Assembly (NCBI GenBank): GCA_035610365.1
Contig: CM069432.1
Location: forward strand, 229,484,532-229,548,531
DNA: 64,000 bases
From: Aquatica leii
Lineage: Eukaryota; Arthropoda; Insecta; Coleoptera; Lampyridae
Direction: 5' to 3'
The notes beneath the pieces are model-generated. The model searched no databases. It was not told the origin of the DNA and was given only the letters and a program-made list of their open reading frames with translations. Positions 50,699 through 62,639 of the stretch are shown piece after piece. Positions within the stretch are counted from its first letter, which is position 1, and every line of letters begins with the position of its first letter. Made by a program: the position numbers and the translations under genes.

Positions 50699-50994
50699 TG
50701 TAACGGCGCGTCTATTTCAACGGCGTGTAAAGTTTATTAGGTGCTGATTGTAAGGACCACCCTTTCAAATAAGGGAAAATATAAAATAACTTACGTGATA
50801 GTCTTGCAGATCTTTCTTGGCTGGCCAGCCGAAGCTCGATGTTGCTTCCCTTTGGCGGACAGTGTGGGGAAGGTTACAAGCAAGGTTTCGCGGTAACGCG
50901 GTGTCGTAAATCAAACGCAACTTAACTCTATAAACGTCAAACGAATACTGACTATTTCAACTATTTCCCGTGATAACAATAAGTTGTACGAACA
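50699..50994 (-). repeat. 5' LTR of the BEL/Pao element
   Basis: 296 bp, partner of 26403-26698, followed by the TSD CACAG at 50995-50999. It would drive transcription of Gag-Pol on the reverse strand. Confidence 0.95.
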
Positions 50995-50999
50995 CACAG

Positions 51000-51460
51000 A
51001 AACCTGTACAATCAAAATTTCGTGGAAGTATGAACTTTTAAATAATGCACATGCATTTAGAGAATTTTCTCAAAAAATATTATATTAAAAATTTCTATTT
51101 CTAAAATTTATTAACATATATAGTCAAGTTTGGTTTTATTATAGCAGAATTTCTGTTTTTTCTTCAACTAATTATGTAGATTATCTACAGGGTGTTCAGC
51201 ATTTACTCTTAAAGGTAATAACTCGAAACATCAAAAAGTTATTTTCCTTTAAATGAACCATACATTATTTTATGCGTTAATGTAAAATTTAATTTTTTTA
51301 TTCGTCTACGCAATTTCTATATTATACCGATTTTTTTGTTATTAAGGATTTTTTTAAAGTGTGTTTGTAATTGTCTATCCAGTAAATAAAAGAAAATTTA
51401 ATTTTATATCAACGAGTGAAATAATGCACAGTATAGAATTCAGGTTTCCACGAGTTACAT
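51000..51460. other. Non-coding stretch
   Basis: Includes TACAGGGTGTTC at 51190, a sequence often seen at ends of insect repeats. No gene. Confidence 0.4.
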
Positions 51461-51467
51461 TCTTATT

Positions 51468-51602
51468 ACAATTTTCCATTTTGGAGAATTCCCATGTTGT
51501 TATCACACAAGTTCAACTGAGCTAAGGTCCACTGCGACGTGTGACGAAAGCTTAGCTTATGTGATAACGACAACACGGTAATTATCCAGAGGAGAAAATT
51601 GT
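51468..51602. repeat. Imperfect inverted repeat of about 50 bp
   Basis: ACAATTTTCCATTTTGGAGA with GTTGTTATCACACAAG (51468-51515) faces CTTATGTGATAACGACAACA with GAGGAGAAAATTGT (51555-51602). The arms match with several mismatches around a short loop. Probably a foldback or MITE core. Confidence 0.6.
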
Positions 51603-53689
51603 AAAATGGGTTCCATTCAAAAAATGAACTTTTTTTATGTTTGAAGTTTATTTATATATTTATTTCTGAATATAAATGATAAACATTAAGTATATTTACT
51701 ACTTAATTATAACATTAGACAAAAATAAAAAGGTTAATGTCAGCTTACGATCTAACCAAAAATGTAGTATAATTGTGTGTAGTATAATTGTGGATATTTA
51801 AGAATGAGAGATCAGCAAATACATAGCTACAAATTATTAAAATTCAAATACGATTAGGTTTTTGTATAAAAAAAGAAAGAAGATCTATTATTTGGATACT
51901 ACGATATATTGACATGTGGCATTTCGAATGAATTCAAGCAGATGACGCTCACCGTTTATAGATAAAAATACGTCTAATTAATCAGAGTCGTAAATATGGT
52001 TCAGTCAATTAAGTAAGTTTAAAACTGTTAGGGGTAATATATTCAGATACAAACTAAATCCACAAGGTCAAAATTTTAGTGTAAAGTAATGAATTAAAAA
52101 TCAATTTTTGTAACACTTAGCTTTTATGTCACATATTCACTAATCACAAATTAACTTAACACTAATGACTAATATCACTAATTTCTTACAGTTTTAACAA
52201 AACATTTCTGCAATTGTAATTTATTTTTAACATTCATAATAATTACTAAAGTTCCGTAGTTTTTTTAATAAAAATTAGTTGTTGTTTGGTGTTATATTCG
52301 TTCTAGTATTTCATGATTTGTATAATAACATGCAAACAAATACTTACATTCTATTTTATGTATAAATGTATTTATTGTATAATAAATAATAGTGTCAAAA
52401 CGTATTGAAAAAATGTTTTTCAATTCGACCGTTTATATACTTTGAATACACGTTATAGAAATAATAACTGAAATTCAATCGAAATTTTTGTGACAAAATT
52501 TTCATTCTCGACTTAGAAAAATAAATAAATAGCATTTAATAATTCAAAACGTATCTATACAAATCTCAAATTCACTCGAGACGGTGTTTGCACATAATAT
52601 CTCGTACACAAACACAAATATCAAATACCGTATTTTTGGGGCATTATTAAATTTCAAAACATGGCGTAGTAGCGTCAACGATCAATGTGGCCCCTCTATT
52701 GAAGTACCTTCATTCCCACTGAAATTAGCTACAGTTGTTTCAGGTACTTCTCTTCTATTCTATAAGCATCTGATGGTTCTTTGACAGCTAAATGTACGTG
52801 GTAGGCTTTCAGTTGTCATTCCATTAGATACACAATCTTAAATATATAAAATTATTGTATACAACACCAAAAACCTTTTTGTTCCCTATGAAAATTCTAG
52901 TGTAAATATCTTAGATAAAATATGTCTTTCATTATTATTTACGGCAGATGTTTTAAATTGAATTATTAAGATTTAACCCAATATGTGTGTACGTTAAATG
53001 ATTCTTTTCATCTTGCTTTTTATTATTATAACAAGCATTCAGTAATATAAAGCAACAGTTAAAGTAGCCAAAACACTGAAATAAGTATTTCAATGTTTAA
53101 GTTAAATTAATTTCGTTTTTAGTTACTGAATATTGTAAAAAAAATGTATGTATTGTAATGATCTAAATCATTATAATTCCATTGTAAACGATGATTAATA
53201 AATAATTATTGTACAAAAAATTAAAAGAAAATTAAGACAAAACAAAACATACATGAACGTCGGAATTCATTTTTTAAATATTCTGTGTTTACTTATTTAT
53301 TAATTTTTTTTTCTACTAGTACTTTATTATGATTTTGGTGTATGTATCTTTCTAGGTTCAAACCGTTAAATAAAAGGTTTGAAGATCGCAATTCGAATTA
53401 AATACAACATTCTAATGCTCAAACAGAGATTACAAGACCCCCAAAGTCTCAAAATCTATCAAACATAGTTTGTGTCTACTATGTATTCTTGATGTTATTA
53501 TACAACACGTTTAAGATATTTATTTATTATAATAAAAGTACACAATACATTATAAAACAAAGTTAGAATTGCATTTTTTGTTTATGCACTTCAAAAACAA
53601 TAATTTCTAATATTAAATAAATAACACCCATTTCATAGGTTTATCAAACATAGATCGTTTGTCGCTCAAACTTAAAAGTTATGAAAGTA
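51603..53689. other. AT-rich non-coding stretch
   Basis: No gene, element end or clear repeat was recognised. The ORF at 52584-52784 is unsupported. Confidence 0.4.
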
Positions 53690-55160
53690 AATTTTTATTA
53701 TTAGAAACCAAAATTTTACGGAGGACGATGTTTTGGAAATAGATACACTAATGTCACCTAGAAAAACTTAAACAGAAAAATTAAGTAGTTTTGGAGTTTT
53801 TTCAGTGCCGAAAACAAGTTTAAAACGGTACAAGAACTATAAATTGCTAAATGCATCGGCAACAGTAGATAATTGAGCTGGAAAATTTCAATATGTTTTT
53901 TCACTTAAACAAAAATTGGAATGTGTTGATTGTTTAAAAACAATAGAAAGCAAATTATTTGGTCTTGCTGTGAAAGATTGTCGTACCGTCAGTTACCAGT
54001 AGCAGAAAAAAATGATTTAAAGCATTCATTCAACCATGATTAACAATAAGCCGGCCAAACTTGGATGGAAAACGTCACTTGAAGCAACTTCTGGGGCCAA
54101 GGTCGTGGGATTCAACAGACCTAATGTAGATAGATTTTTTTAAATTTTTGACAAACATAATTGATACGGATAAATTGACTGTAGAAAACGTTTACAATTG
54201 CGATAAGACCCGGATTTCTATTAATCAGGTCAAGTGATCAGAAAACATGAAAAAAGGAAAGTGGGCATTCTAACTTTTGCAGAGCGTGGTGAAACTGTGA
54301 CTGCTGAACTGTGTAACTTGGCAAGCGGTACCTACATGCCCCCAATGCTTTTATTTCCACATAAAAGAATGTAAAGAGCGTTTGAATTAGGTTTGCCTCC
54401 TAGATCTTGGACAGAAGTTTCTGAAACAGACTGGATGAACTTAGAAATATTTACAAATTAATTTCAAAAATATTGTAGCATTTTTTAAAACAAGTAAAGG
54501 CAATGTAAAAAAAATCATGCTAGAAAAAATGGTGTTATTCTATTGTGTTTGCCTTCTCATGCATCACACTGACTGTAGCCACTTCACGTGTCACTAATGA
54601 AGCGAATAAGTTTATATTATAAAGAAGAGGGACAAAAATAGCTCAGAACAAATTCTGGCAAAGTAGTTACTTGTGGCAAATAGCATCCTTCTTTGGTATC
54701 GTTTTTATAAATGGTGCAACTATGCGCAATGCTATGAAAGCATTTGAGAAATCTAGTTCTATTTAGCCTGCTGATAAGAACGTATCTTCAGACTGATTTT
54801 TTGCAATCTTTTAGTTTACTTATACTTAGTGAAATCAGCGATTGTTCTTGAAGCAGAAATATCAACTCAACCAAAAATCGCAGATTGCCTTCCGATACTT
54901 TACATGGAGAAGTGTTTACAGAAATTAAAAAATGCGATTCGAAAAGTAAACTTTATTCAAATCTAATCAAAATTGTACGAGAAACACCATGGGTGAAAGG
55001 ATTCCTGATAAAAAGAACATTTATGTTCTACAAATTAAGTAGCTCAAGTGACATTGATAGTCAAGAAAATGACGCAGAATGTTTGAGGCACATAATTCTT
55101 GTGCCGGAATTGACTTCTAATGCAAGTTTTGTGAAGACACTTGAAGACCAATAATATTTT
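53690..55160 (+). pseudogene. Pogo-like DDE transposase remnant
   Basis: Broken frames in order: a helix-turn-helix region ending FGVFSVPKTSLKRYK near 53810, GKFQYVFSLKQKLECVDCL, AKLGWKTSLEATSGAKVVGF near 54060, VYNCDKT (first catalytic Asp) near 54195, KRKVGILTFAERGETVT near 54270 and GTYMPPMLLFPHKRM near 54340. WTEVSETDWMNLE and a decayed ILLCLPSHASH follow. The stretch with the second Asp (LLDNH) is deleted. It may continue into 54885-55154, an 89-codon ORF with a Ser/Asp-rich part. The motif order is that of CENP-B/jerky/pogo-type transposases. It has many stops and is dead. Confidence 0.7.
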
Positions 55161-56514
55161 AGTACTTATCACGTCTTTATTATGTTGCAGCAGTTAAAAA
55201 AACCCAAGAAATTAACCAGAGAGTCCTTTCTACCCCAGGTGTGGGACAAAACGAACCATTAAAATTTTTATCTTTTAAGATTTTTATAGTTACCGGTATC
55301 AGTTATTTCACCTTTACATTACTAAAATTGATTGAGCAAATAAATGAAAAATACATACAAAAAAAATCATTCATTTTCAACACAGCAATAACGGCGTTTA
55401 AGGGTACTGGACCATCCCACGTTCGCTTGCTTCATCACAACAGTCAAACTGTAACAGTAAATATAACGTAATTAAACAAATACTTATGTAGTCATTTTAG
55501 CTTAAATACATTCCAAACCAGCAAAAGAAAACTTTTTCAAAATATTCCAATTTTTATTAGGCGTAATTTAAACCCAAGTTTGTCCGCATAGGTAACAAAC
55601 TCTTAACGTACCACGCCATAACAACTCTTAGAAATTAAAACTAAAAAATCAAAATAATAGGGTTAATAACAATATAAAATATAAATAACTATCAATAAAC
55701 TTAAAACAAGCGCAATCAACCCGTGTAAAAAATTAAAAACAACAGTTATTAACCGGTTACCTACAGTTCTAATAAAATAACCACATCTTACTAACAAAAT
55801 AATTCTACAAAATAACTGAATACTGTTACTTCTTGATTTAAAAAATTAATTTCACCAAAAACATTGTCAAATTTAACGTAATTTTGTAAAAATCTATTAG
55901 TCTTGCCATTTATTCGTATTATACTCGGTTTTTCATATGCTTTAATTTGATAAAAAAATTATGTTTAATCATCTTTTTTATTGAATTTATTTTTGTGCAA
56001 GAAAGATTGTATACAGAATTTTAATAAACCTACTAAATCAAATATGTTCTTCTCATAATACTTTTTACAAAATACATTTTTTGGAAAGCGAACGGTAAAA
56101 TCTATGAAATGATGTTAAAGCAAATGTAGAATACATTTTTTTATCAAACTATAAATATTTTAAAATAATTGTATCTTACAATTATGGTTTTACTCTGCTT
56201 ATTATATTAGAACAAAATTGGTGAAAGTACAGTAATGTTTTCTCACTACTGAAAAGTCCCAAAAAAGTGAAAAGGTCGTCAGTGGTGGCATCTTTACATT
56301 TGCATTAACATTGTTACCTTACAATGTTATATGTTGTGGTGTTAGCTTGCGGTTTATTCAAAAATTATTTCAATTACGCGGATATAAAATCAGCTTTCAA
56401 CGTTTCCATCTATATAGCCATTTACATACTATTATTCATACATAGTAAATTTATACTACGAGATGGCTCTGCAATCGTATTTCACTCATGTTACTAACAT
56501 TGGTAAACTTTATC
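55161..56514. other. Non-coding stretch
   Basis: No supported feature. Confidence 0.4.
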
Positions 56515-56686
56515 AAAAAATATCAGAGAAAAATTTTCATCATTGTGACACATTCCACAATGAAACAAAGCAATTTGCAATTCAAAATTTGTGCTATTCC
56601 AAAAAATATCATAGAAAAATTTTCATCATTGTGACACATTCCACAATGAAACAAAGCAATTTTCAATTCAAAATTTGTGCTATTCC
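56515..56686. repeat. 86-bp tandem duplication
   Basis: Two units starting AAAAAATATCA, at 56515 and 56601, differ at only a few bases. Each contains the small palindrome CATTGTGACACATTCCACAATG (7-bp arms). Its open frames are chance products of the repeat. Confidence 0.85.
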
Positions 56687-58067
56687 AAACTACTATAACA
56701 CCTGTTGACTTTTTTGCCAAAACTTTTGTATTTTCCATGTTTCTATTTTATCTATCTAAAGATAAAGGTTTTAACACATCGTATTATTATCGTTAGTTTC
56801 AGTATCGAACTGCCGTTGCTTTGTTAAAACCAGCCTCCAAAGATAATAAACAAATTTCCACAATAAGGTAAATAGATTTAAAATCATATTAAAAACTTGA
56901 AATTATTTACTATCTACTATTCGACAAGAAGCTAAGGGAACAAATTTTAACTTTCAGACATAAAACAAAGCAGAGTACTTTAATAATAAAAACAAAAATC
57001 TTAATTATACATCTACAGATAACCAAAATATAACAGTAGCGGAAAATGCAGTAAAAGGTGCAAAAAACAGGAAAAATGTATATTAAACGTGTATTAGCAT
57101 AAAAATTGGCAGTTGCAAATAACTTGCATATACCCAAATACCAAAATTGCTTTGTACATAAAAATAACATAAAATTCATGTGTAAACATTCAAAAAAAGA
57201 AAAAAACAAAAGGCAGCGGTCTCTAATTTGTTTCAAAGTTGACTTGTCTAAGTATTTGATGAAATATAAAGGTCTTTTTATTTCAGTTTTTATATGTTTT
57301 TTTTTAAAGCAACATGCAGTTTTGTATTTAAAAATAAACTTTTTTTAGCAATTACCTAAATAGTTTTTGAAAAATTAAGTATGTTTTATTCTAATACATT
57401 ATTTTTCCACACTGAGAAAAAAAACGTTTTGTGTTTTAAAAAAAAATCGCAGATATCCCTTAGCACTTTGCAATTAGACCCAAAAATTCAATTTTTATTA
57501 CATTGTAGAACTATGAATGAAACTATTAAGTAGAAATGACATATTGACAATTATTACTATTTCAATTAATTTTTTTTTCGACAAAATATTTTAAAAATTT
57601 TTGGCATGTTACACGTTGCCAATATCGTATTTTAGGTTTCTATTTCCAATTATAAACATTTAGTTAACATTACAATTAATATTAACTCTTTAGTTTGCTA
57701 CAAGTCTATGAATAATATGTTTACTGTAAAATCTAATTTTTGTTTTTAGTTAATTGTTAATGTAACATGTTCACTACTGCATAATAAAAATAGTTTTTTT
57801 TATAATTGTAACCTAGAAAAAAACAATATTTTACGAAGGATTTGCACGTAAGCAAATTAAAGTAAAAAATACCAGAAAGAGGAGAACTAAAACCATTACT
57901 ATATAGTAAAGAAGTATGAAAACATAGACACCGTAACAATTAGAAATTAGGAAGCAAGAAACTCTGGTTGCAATTAGCTAGTAGTATGACAAAGTGTATA
58001 CGTCTGTATACTACAAAGTTTAACGTTAAGAATGGTTTGATGTATCTATCTTATCCTACAGTATTGT
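56687..58067. other. AT-rich non-coding stretch
   Basis: No feature supported. Confidence 0.4.
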
Positions 58068-58284
58068 TTAACCTTCCTATTACCATTGGGGTCTTTTTTG
58101 ACCCCAGACGTGTTGTTTTTGTTGAATTTTCTTAAGTTTTTTTTACAACTGTCCCAATATTTTTTTAGCTGAGTTTCTTTCAACAATGTTTAATAATATA
58201 TAACAAATTTTTCAATTGTTATTTGTTTTGCGACGTAAAAAAATATTGTCGTTGAGGTCATATTTGATCCCAGTTGTAGCAATA

Positions 58285-58942
58285 TTAATTTACTGAATGA
58301 AATTGAAGATGAAATTTTATCTGACGATAGATGCCGAATTTGAAGAAGTAAGTGTACCTGATGTAAACCCGATTGAAAGTTCGGAAAACGATGACAGTGA
58401 TGATAATTCGCCCAATGATAAAGATATACTAATGGGTAAAGATGGTTCCATATGGAAAAAAGATAAGTTTCATGTTAGAAGACGAAATCAGCAAAATATT
58501 CTAAAAACACCGCCAGGAATAACAGAATTCAGTAAACATATTTCAACATGCCTAGATGCTTTCCATTTATTTATCTCGGAAGACATTATGGACATAATAC
58601 TTAGAGAAACAAACATTCGAGCTAGAAGAATTGTACGCGATACGTGGAAGCCAGTAGATGCGGATGAGTTACATGCATTTTTTGGATTACTGCTTTTAGC
58701 TTGTGGTGTGAAAGCACGCCAAGTACCAATATTGGAGCTGTGGAGTACGAAATGCATGTCTCTCCATAGACCAATTTTTTGTGCTGCAATGTCTCGTAAT
58801 CGAATGAGAGACCTTTTGAAATACATTCGATTTGACGATATGGACACCCGAGAAGAACGACGGGCAACAGATAAAATAGCAGGTATTCGTAACATTCACG
58901 ATATTCTCGCTGCAAATTGCAAAAAATCAAACAACCCTAATG
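58285..58942 (+). pseudogene. piggyBac transposase N-terminal part
   Basis: The start LNEIEDEILSDD (from about 58290) is in another frame than the main ORF, so a frameshift lies near 58330. The main frame, from about 58340, shows an acidic region, then FHLFISEDIMDIILRETN, DADELHAFFGLLLLACGV, LWSTKCMSLHRPIFCAAMSR and LLKYIRFDD. This is the standard N-terminal half of piggyBac-family transposases. The similarity stops at about 58942, before any of the catalytic Asp residues. Confidence 0.85.
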
Positions 58943-59228
58943 CTGAAGTATGTATTGTTGCGTCTTTATTTATTAAAAACTAATTTATTTAAACGATTAA
59001 AACTACGTTTACTTATTCTAGAAATATATACACTTTTAAATTAACCGAACTAATTAAATCTAATAATAATATTTAATAAAAACACTTACACTATAATTTA
59101 TGTATAACCGTTGTATAACACTTAAGATAAGATAAGATAACGTCCTCGGATTTGTTTACACTATAAGTCACGTTCACTCGATTATTCTCGATTTATTTAT
59201 GTAGACAGACGCGTGCTAACGATACTTG
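58943..59228. other. Unrelated filler within the piggyBac copy
   Basis: About 290 bp of AT-rich non-coding DNA replaces the central catalytic part of the transposase (roughly 250 codons in relatives). It contains AAGATAAGATAAGATAA near 59125. Its origin is unclear: it could be an insertion plus deletion or filler DNA from repair. Confidence 0.5.
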
Positions 59229-59930
59229 ACTGGAACAATTCGTAAAACACGTAGAGAAATACCAAAAGAATTTTTGCCAAAAAGAAATCGAGCAGAATAC
59301 TCAAGCGAAATTCTATATGGAGAAGACACAATTTTAGTATCTTACGTACCTAAAAAATATAGAAGCGTTATGCTACTTTAAACGCAACACCAAGATTTGG
59401 AATTGTCCGGAGAAGACCTCAGTTACAAACCGCAAGTTATCTTGGACTATAATAGCTGCAAAGGAGCTGTAGACAGCGTCGATAAAATGGTGAAGGAATA
59501 CTTATGCAGAAAAAATCGCTAGCCTCTTGTTCTATTTTTTAATTTCCTTGATATTGCTGCCATGAATGCATTTACTCTATACACTACGAAATTTGGAAAT
59601 TTTGAAAAAGGGAAAACATCCCGAAGTAGATTATTTTTGCAAAAACTGGAGTTTGAATTAGTAATTCCACATATCAAAAAACGTACACTTCAAAGATTGC
59701 CAAGACATGTGCAGAATGCAATAGCGATGATTTTGGCAGACACAGAACCAGAGGAAGTGGGACCGCAAGACGAAACTATCGCTCGCTCAAAAAGAGGTCG
59801 TTGTAAGATATGTCCAAGAGCAAATGACAAAAAATGTTTGGGAACATGTGAAAAGTGCAAACTCTTTGTATGTAAACAACATTGCCAGAAAAAAACTACA
59901 ATAATATGTAATAGTTGTTGCCCTCACTAA
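59229..59930 (+). pseudogene. piggyBac transposase C-terminal part with Cys-rich domain
   Basis: Frames read REIPKEFLPKRNRAEYSSEI (from about 59255), LVSYVPKKYRSVMLL, then KPQVILDYNSCKGAVDSVDK near 59435, MVKEYLCRKNR and the ORF 59562-59930 (LFFNFLDIAAMNAFTLY just before it). It closes with the Cys-rich zinc domain typical of piggyBac: CKICPRANDKKC, CEKCKLFVCKQHC and CNSCC. This domain binds the element ends in the family. Without the central part the protein cannot act. Confidence 0.85.
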
Positions 59931-60122
59931 TTTATGTTTACATTTTATTTTTATATTTTTATTAGTTTATATGAAATCTAATGTTAATTTAAAATATTAC
60001 TAAAGGTTACCATTACAAATTAATCGGTTTTTCTTTACAAAATAAGAAAAAAAACTTGGGGTCAAATCTGACGCCACTTGGTAATCGACGCCTCAAAAAT
60101 TCCTTGGTAATCCGAAGGTTAG

Positions 60123-61032
60123 CCTACTTTTTAAAAAAATGATAAGAAACGCAATAAGAAATACAGAAAATATAAGTCCACCTATGTTTTGCTTAAGTAA
60201 AGTTACTAACAAATTACAAAAACAAAAAATACAATTAACAATAAATGAAGAAACTCTTATAACAACAAAACTGCAGCAGATCAATCTAAGCTATTTTTGT
60301 CTAAGCGTTGATCTCGTAATGCTAAACTTAAAGTGTGTAGAATTGTAATAAGACAGTTGAAAATATAAGCAAACAAAGTTTTTACCAAAAATGAACGCAT
60401 AAATCCACAGAAGACAAGGAAGACTTGAAAACGTGCGAAAAATTTTGAAAAATCTTTAAAACACAAAGTCAGAAGACGAAATCGATAGCTTCACAGCTTT
60501 TACCATACGAATACCTATAGATTAATTCTCTTGTATATTTTGGAACCATGTTTGCCAACACTGGATAATTTGCAGTTGTTTTTTTATTACACCTTTCTGA
60601 AAAAATGAACAACCAGAATTGTTTGAAATGCTGTAACATTTATATTTTGTAAGTAATTAAAATTATATTAAGAGTAATTTGACCTTTTTTAAATTTTGTA
60701 AAGATAAACGCTGCTACATTAAAAATTGTAGTATTACCAAAATTTGCTACTTTAAAAAAATTAGTTCATTTTTCAGATATCGTTAATTTGTAATTATGGA
60801 GCAAACATTACTCTTTCTCTTGCGTTGTCGTCTTATAGAATTAAAGTACTTTTTTAATTAGTTTGCTTATATTTTTAAAATACAATTTCAAATTATTTCT
60901 ATTTTTTTCCTGTAACAGAAATTAACCTTAAAAGTATTCCGCCATTTGTGAAAATAGAAAAAACTTAATAACGGTTTAATTTAATATGTGGCTTTTAGTC
61001 ATAAAAATATGTAAAACGTTAAATTGTTTTAA
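60123..61032. other. AT-rich non-coding stretch
   Basis: No supported feature. Confidence 0.4.
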
Positions 61033-62639
61033 TCTATATATGTATATAAAAATGAATGTTTGTATATTTGTCTTCCAAGTGTTCCTATATCATTCATTAG
61101 ATCGCGATAAAACCTTAAGAGGTTGTTCTGCGTACGCCAATGAAGATTCCTGACTAAAAATATTTTATTTATAAATAATCTTTGCTGTTAAAAGTGTAAC
61201 ATACTAAGTGAAGTTGATCGTAAATAATTCATTGTGATCACTTAGCATTTCTTCTACTGTCGATTCAATTATAAAAGCTGAACAAAAATCTATTGGCCGA
61301 TCTATCGCTCAAGCAAAATGAAAAAACATCACTAGCTTTAGAAATCGACGTACAACGAGAGGTAACACTAGAAACAGTTCGAGTACATATTGCTCAAACC
61401 CGTTTGTCTTAAACCGGCTTTCAACAAGAAGAACTGAAAAAAAAACTGAGGACATATGTTCAGCAATCGCTAACACAGAATTGAGACAATTGGAAATGGC
61501 TGCGCCGTTGAATCTGTAAACTTTTTTATTGTAATTTGCAACAATACAATTTGATGCCGATGAACTAGGTACATTTTTTTAAACTAATCTTTCAAAAGTA
61601 ATTGCAAAACAACGCGTATAACAAAATTATGCATGCAGTTACAAAGCGGTGGATTTTATTTTCTATATGCCCCTAGAAACACAGGCTAAACTTATCTTAT
61701 TTAACTTATTTTGGTAGCTATACGACCATAAAAAGTATTGAACTAACAATTGCGTCATCTGCAATTGCGGTAACCCGTTTGGATGATGGTGGAAGAGCGC
61801 ATTCAGATCTGAAGTTACCATTGAATATCCACATTGTTGAGGCAGCAATAAAATGAACAGCTCTTTAGTGGCGCACTTATTCTAATGTCTCGTGATTCTT
61901 GAATAAACTCTACTTATTATATCACGCTGACGAACTTAATGCATGTCTCAAATCGTCAGTTTTATGGCGACACGTACAGAAATTGTCTTTGAGAACAAAC
62001 ATGCATGTGTAAGTAAAACATAATATATCCGCTGAATGTTTCGCAAAACAACTGTTAGAAATTGGAAATGAGAAAATAACATTAGATGAATCCACACAAT
62101 GTATCACATTGTTTTCGCATTCTAAACAAAATTTCAGGGAAGACAACTTATAAATCCATAGATAGTGTAATAGATCAAGACTATGTTGGAAATTATCCAA
62201 CTGAATTCTTAAATTTACTTGACTCTCCAGTAATGCGACCGCGCGTGTCAATATTAAAAATTGACGTGTCTATCATTCTTCTCTGAAACATCAATTCACC
62301 GCGACCTTGCAACGGCACTACTCTTTCAGTGAAAAATTTAGCTACAGATGTAGGTACTATTACAACGCATTTCAATAGCTTCGACAACCATTACAGTTCA
62401 AACGCTTACAATTTCCAGTGCGACTTGCAACGGCCCTTTAGAAGGCGCAGGGACAACCACTAAGTGTATGGACTAAATTTGCAAAATTGATGCTTCTCAC
62501 ATGAACAACTGTATGTGGCTTGCTTATTCATATACGCACTATGCAAAAAAACCACAACAATTGTATATCCAACAGCACTTCAATAAACAGATCAAAACCT
62601 AAACAATTATTTTTTTTCCTAACATTGCAACGCAGCTAG
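61033..62639 (+). mobile_element. Helitron deletion derivative
   Basis: The 5' end TCTATATATGTATATAAAAA preceded by A, and the 3' end TGCAACGCAGCTAG followed by T, fit Helitron rules (TC...CTRR, inserted between A and T). Insect Helitrons often end GCAACGC...AGCTAG, but the usual hairpin between those words is missing here. The interior carries Rep-Hel gene remnants only. Confidence 0.75.
61320..62600 (+). pseudogene. Helitron Rep-Hel remnant: N terminus joined to Pif1 helicase end
   Basis: Near 61330-61470 ALEIDVQREVTLETVRVHIA and TGFQQEELKKKLRTYVQ match the repeated Arg/Gln-rich start of insect Helitron proteins. The large Rep nuclease part is missing. From about 61637 the Pif1-type helicase follows: FYFLYAPRNTG (a decayed Walker A), LDDGGRAHSDLKLPL-like residues near 61780, TYKSIDSVIDQD and YPTEFLNLLDSP (62140-62225). 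Later come FKRLQFPVRLATAL-KAQG with a stop between, and a decayed CFSHEQLYVAC end near 62500. There are many stops and frameshifts. Confidence 0.8.

Larger units (their letters stand above)
26403..50994 (-). mobile_element. BEL/Pao LTR retrotransposon (host of the nested insertions)
   Basis: Two 296-bp LTRs starting TG and ending CA, at 26403-26698 and 50699-50994, differ at 5 positions by eye. The 5-bp target duplication CACAG lies at 26398-26402 and 50995-50999. Without the nested LINE the element is about 6.2 kb, normal for BEL/Pao. It encodes one Gag-Pol frame on the reverse strand, cut between protease and RT by the LINE. A primer-binding site adjoins the right (5') LTR. A purine-rich GGTGGGCGGAA adjoins the left (3') LTR on the coding strand and can serve as polypurine tract. 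Confidence 0.95.
58072..60118 (+). mobile_element. piggyBac-like transposon, internally deleted
   Basis: The ends CCTTCCTATTACCA (58072-58085) and, inverted, CCTTCGGATTACCA (60105-60118) form imperfect TIRs. They lie next to TTAA (58068-58071) and TTAG (60119-60122), a TTAA target with one change. Near both ends lie GGGGTC/GACCCC motifs: a hairpin GGGGTCTTTTTTGACCCC on the left and GGGGTCAAATCTGACGCC on the right. The encoded transposase has lost its centre. Confidence 0.8.

Noticed and set aside
56463-56738. ORFs on both strands
   Set aside because: They are produced by the 86-bp tandem duplication.
58488-58930. Reverse ORFs of 67-135 codons
   Set aside because: Antisense to the piggyBac N-terminal part; no domain.
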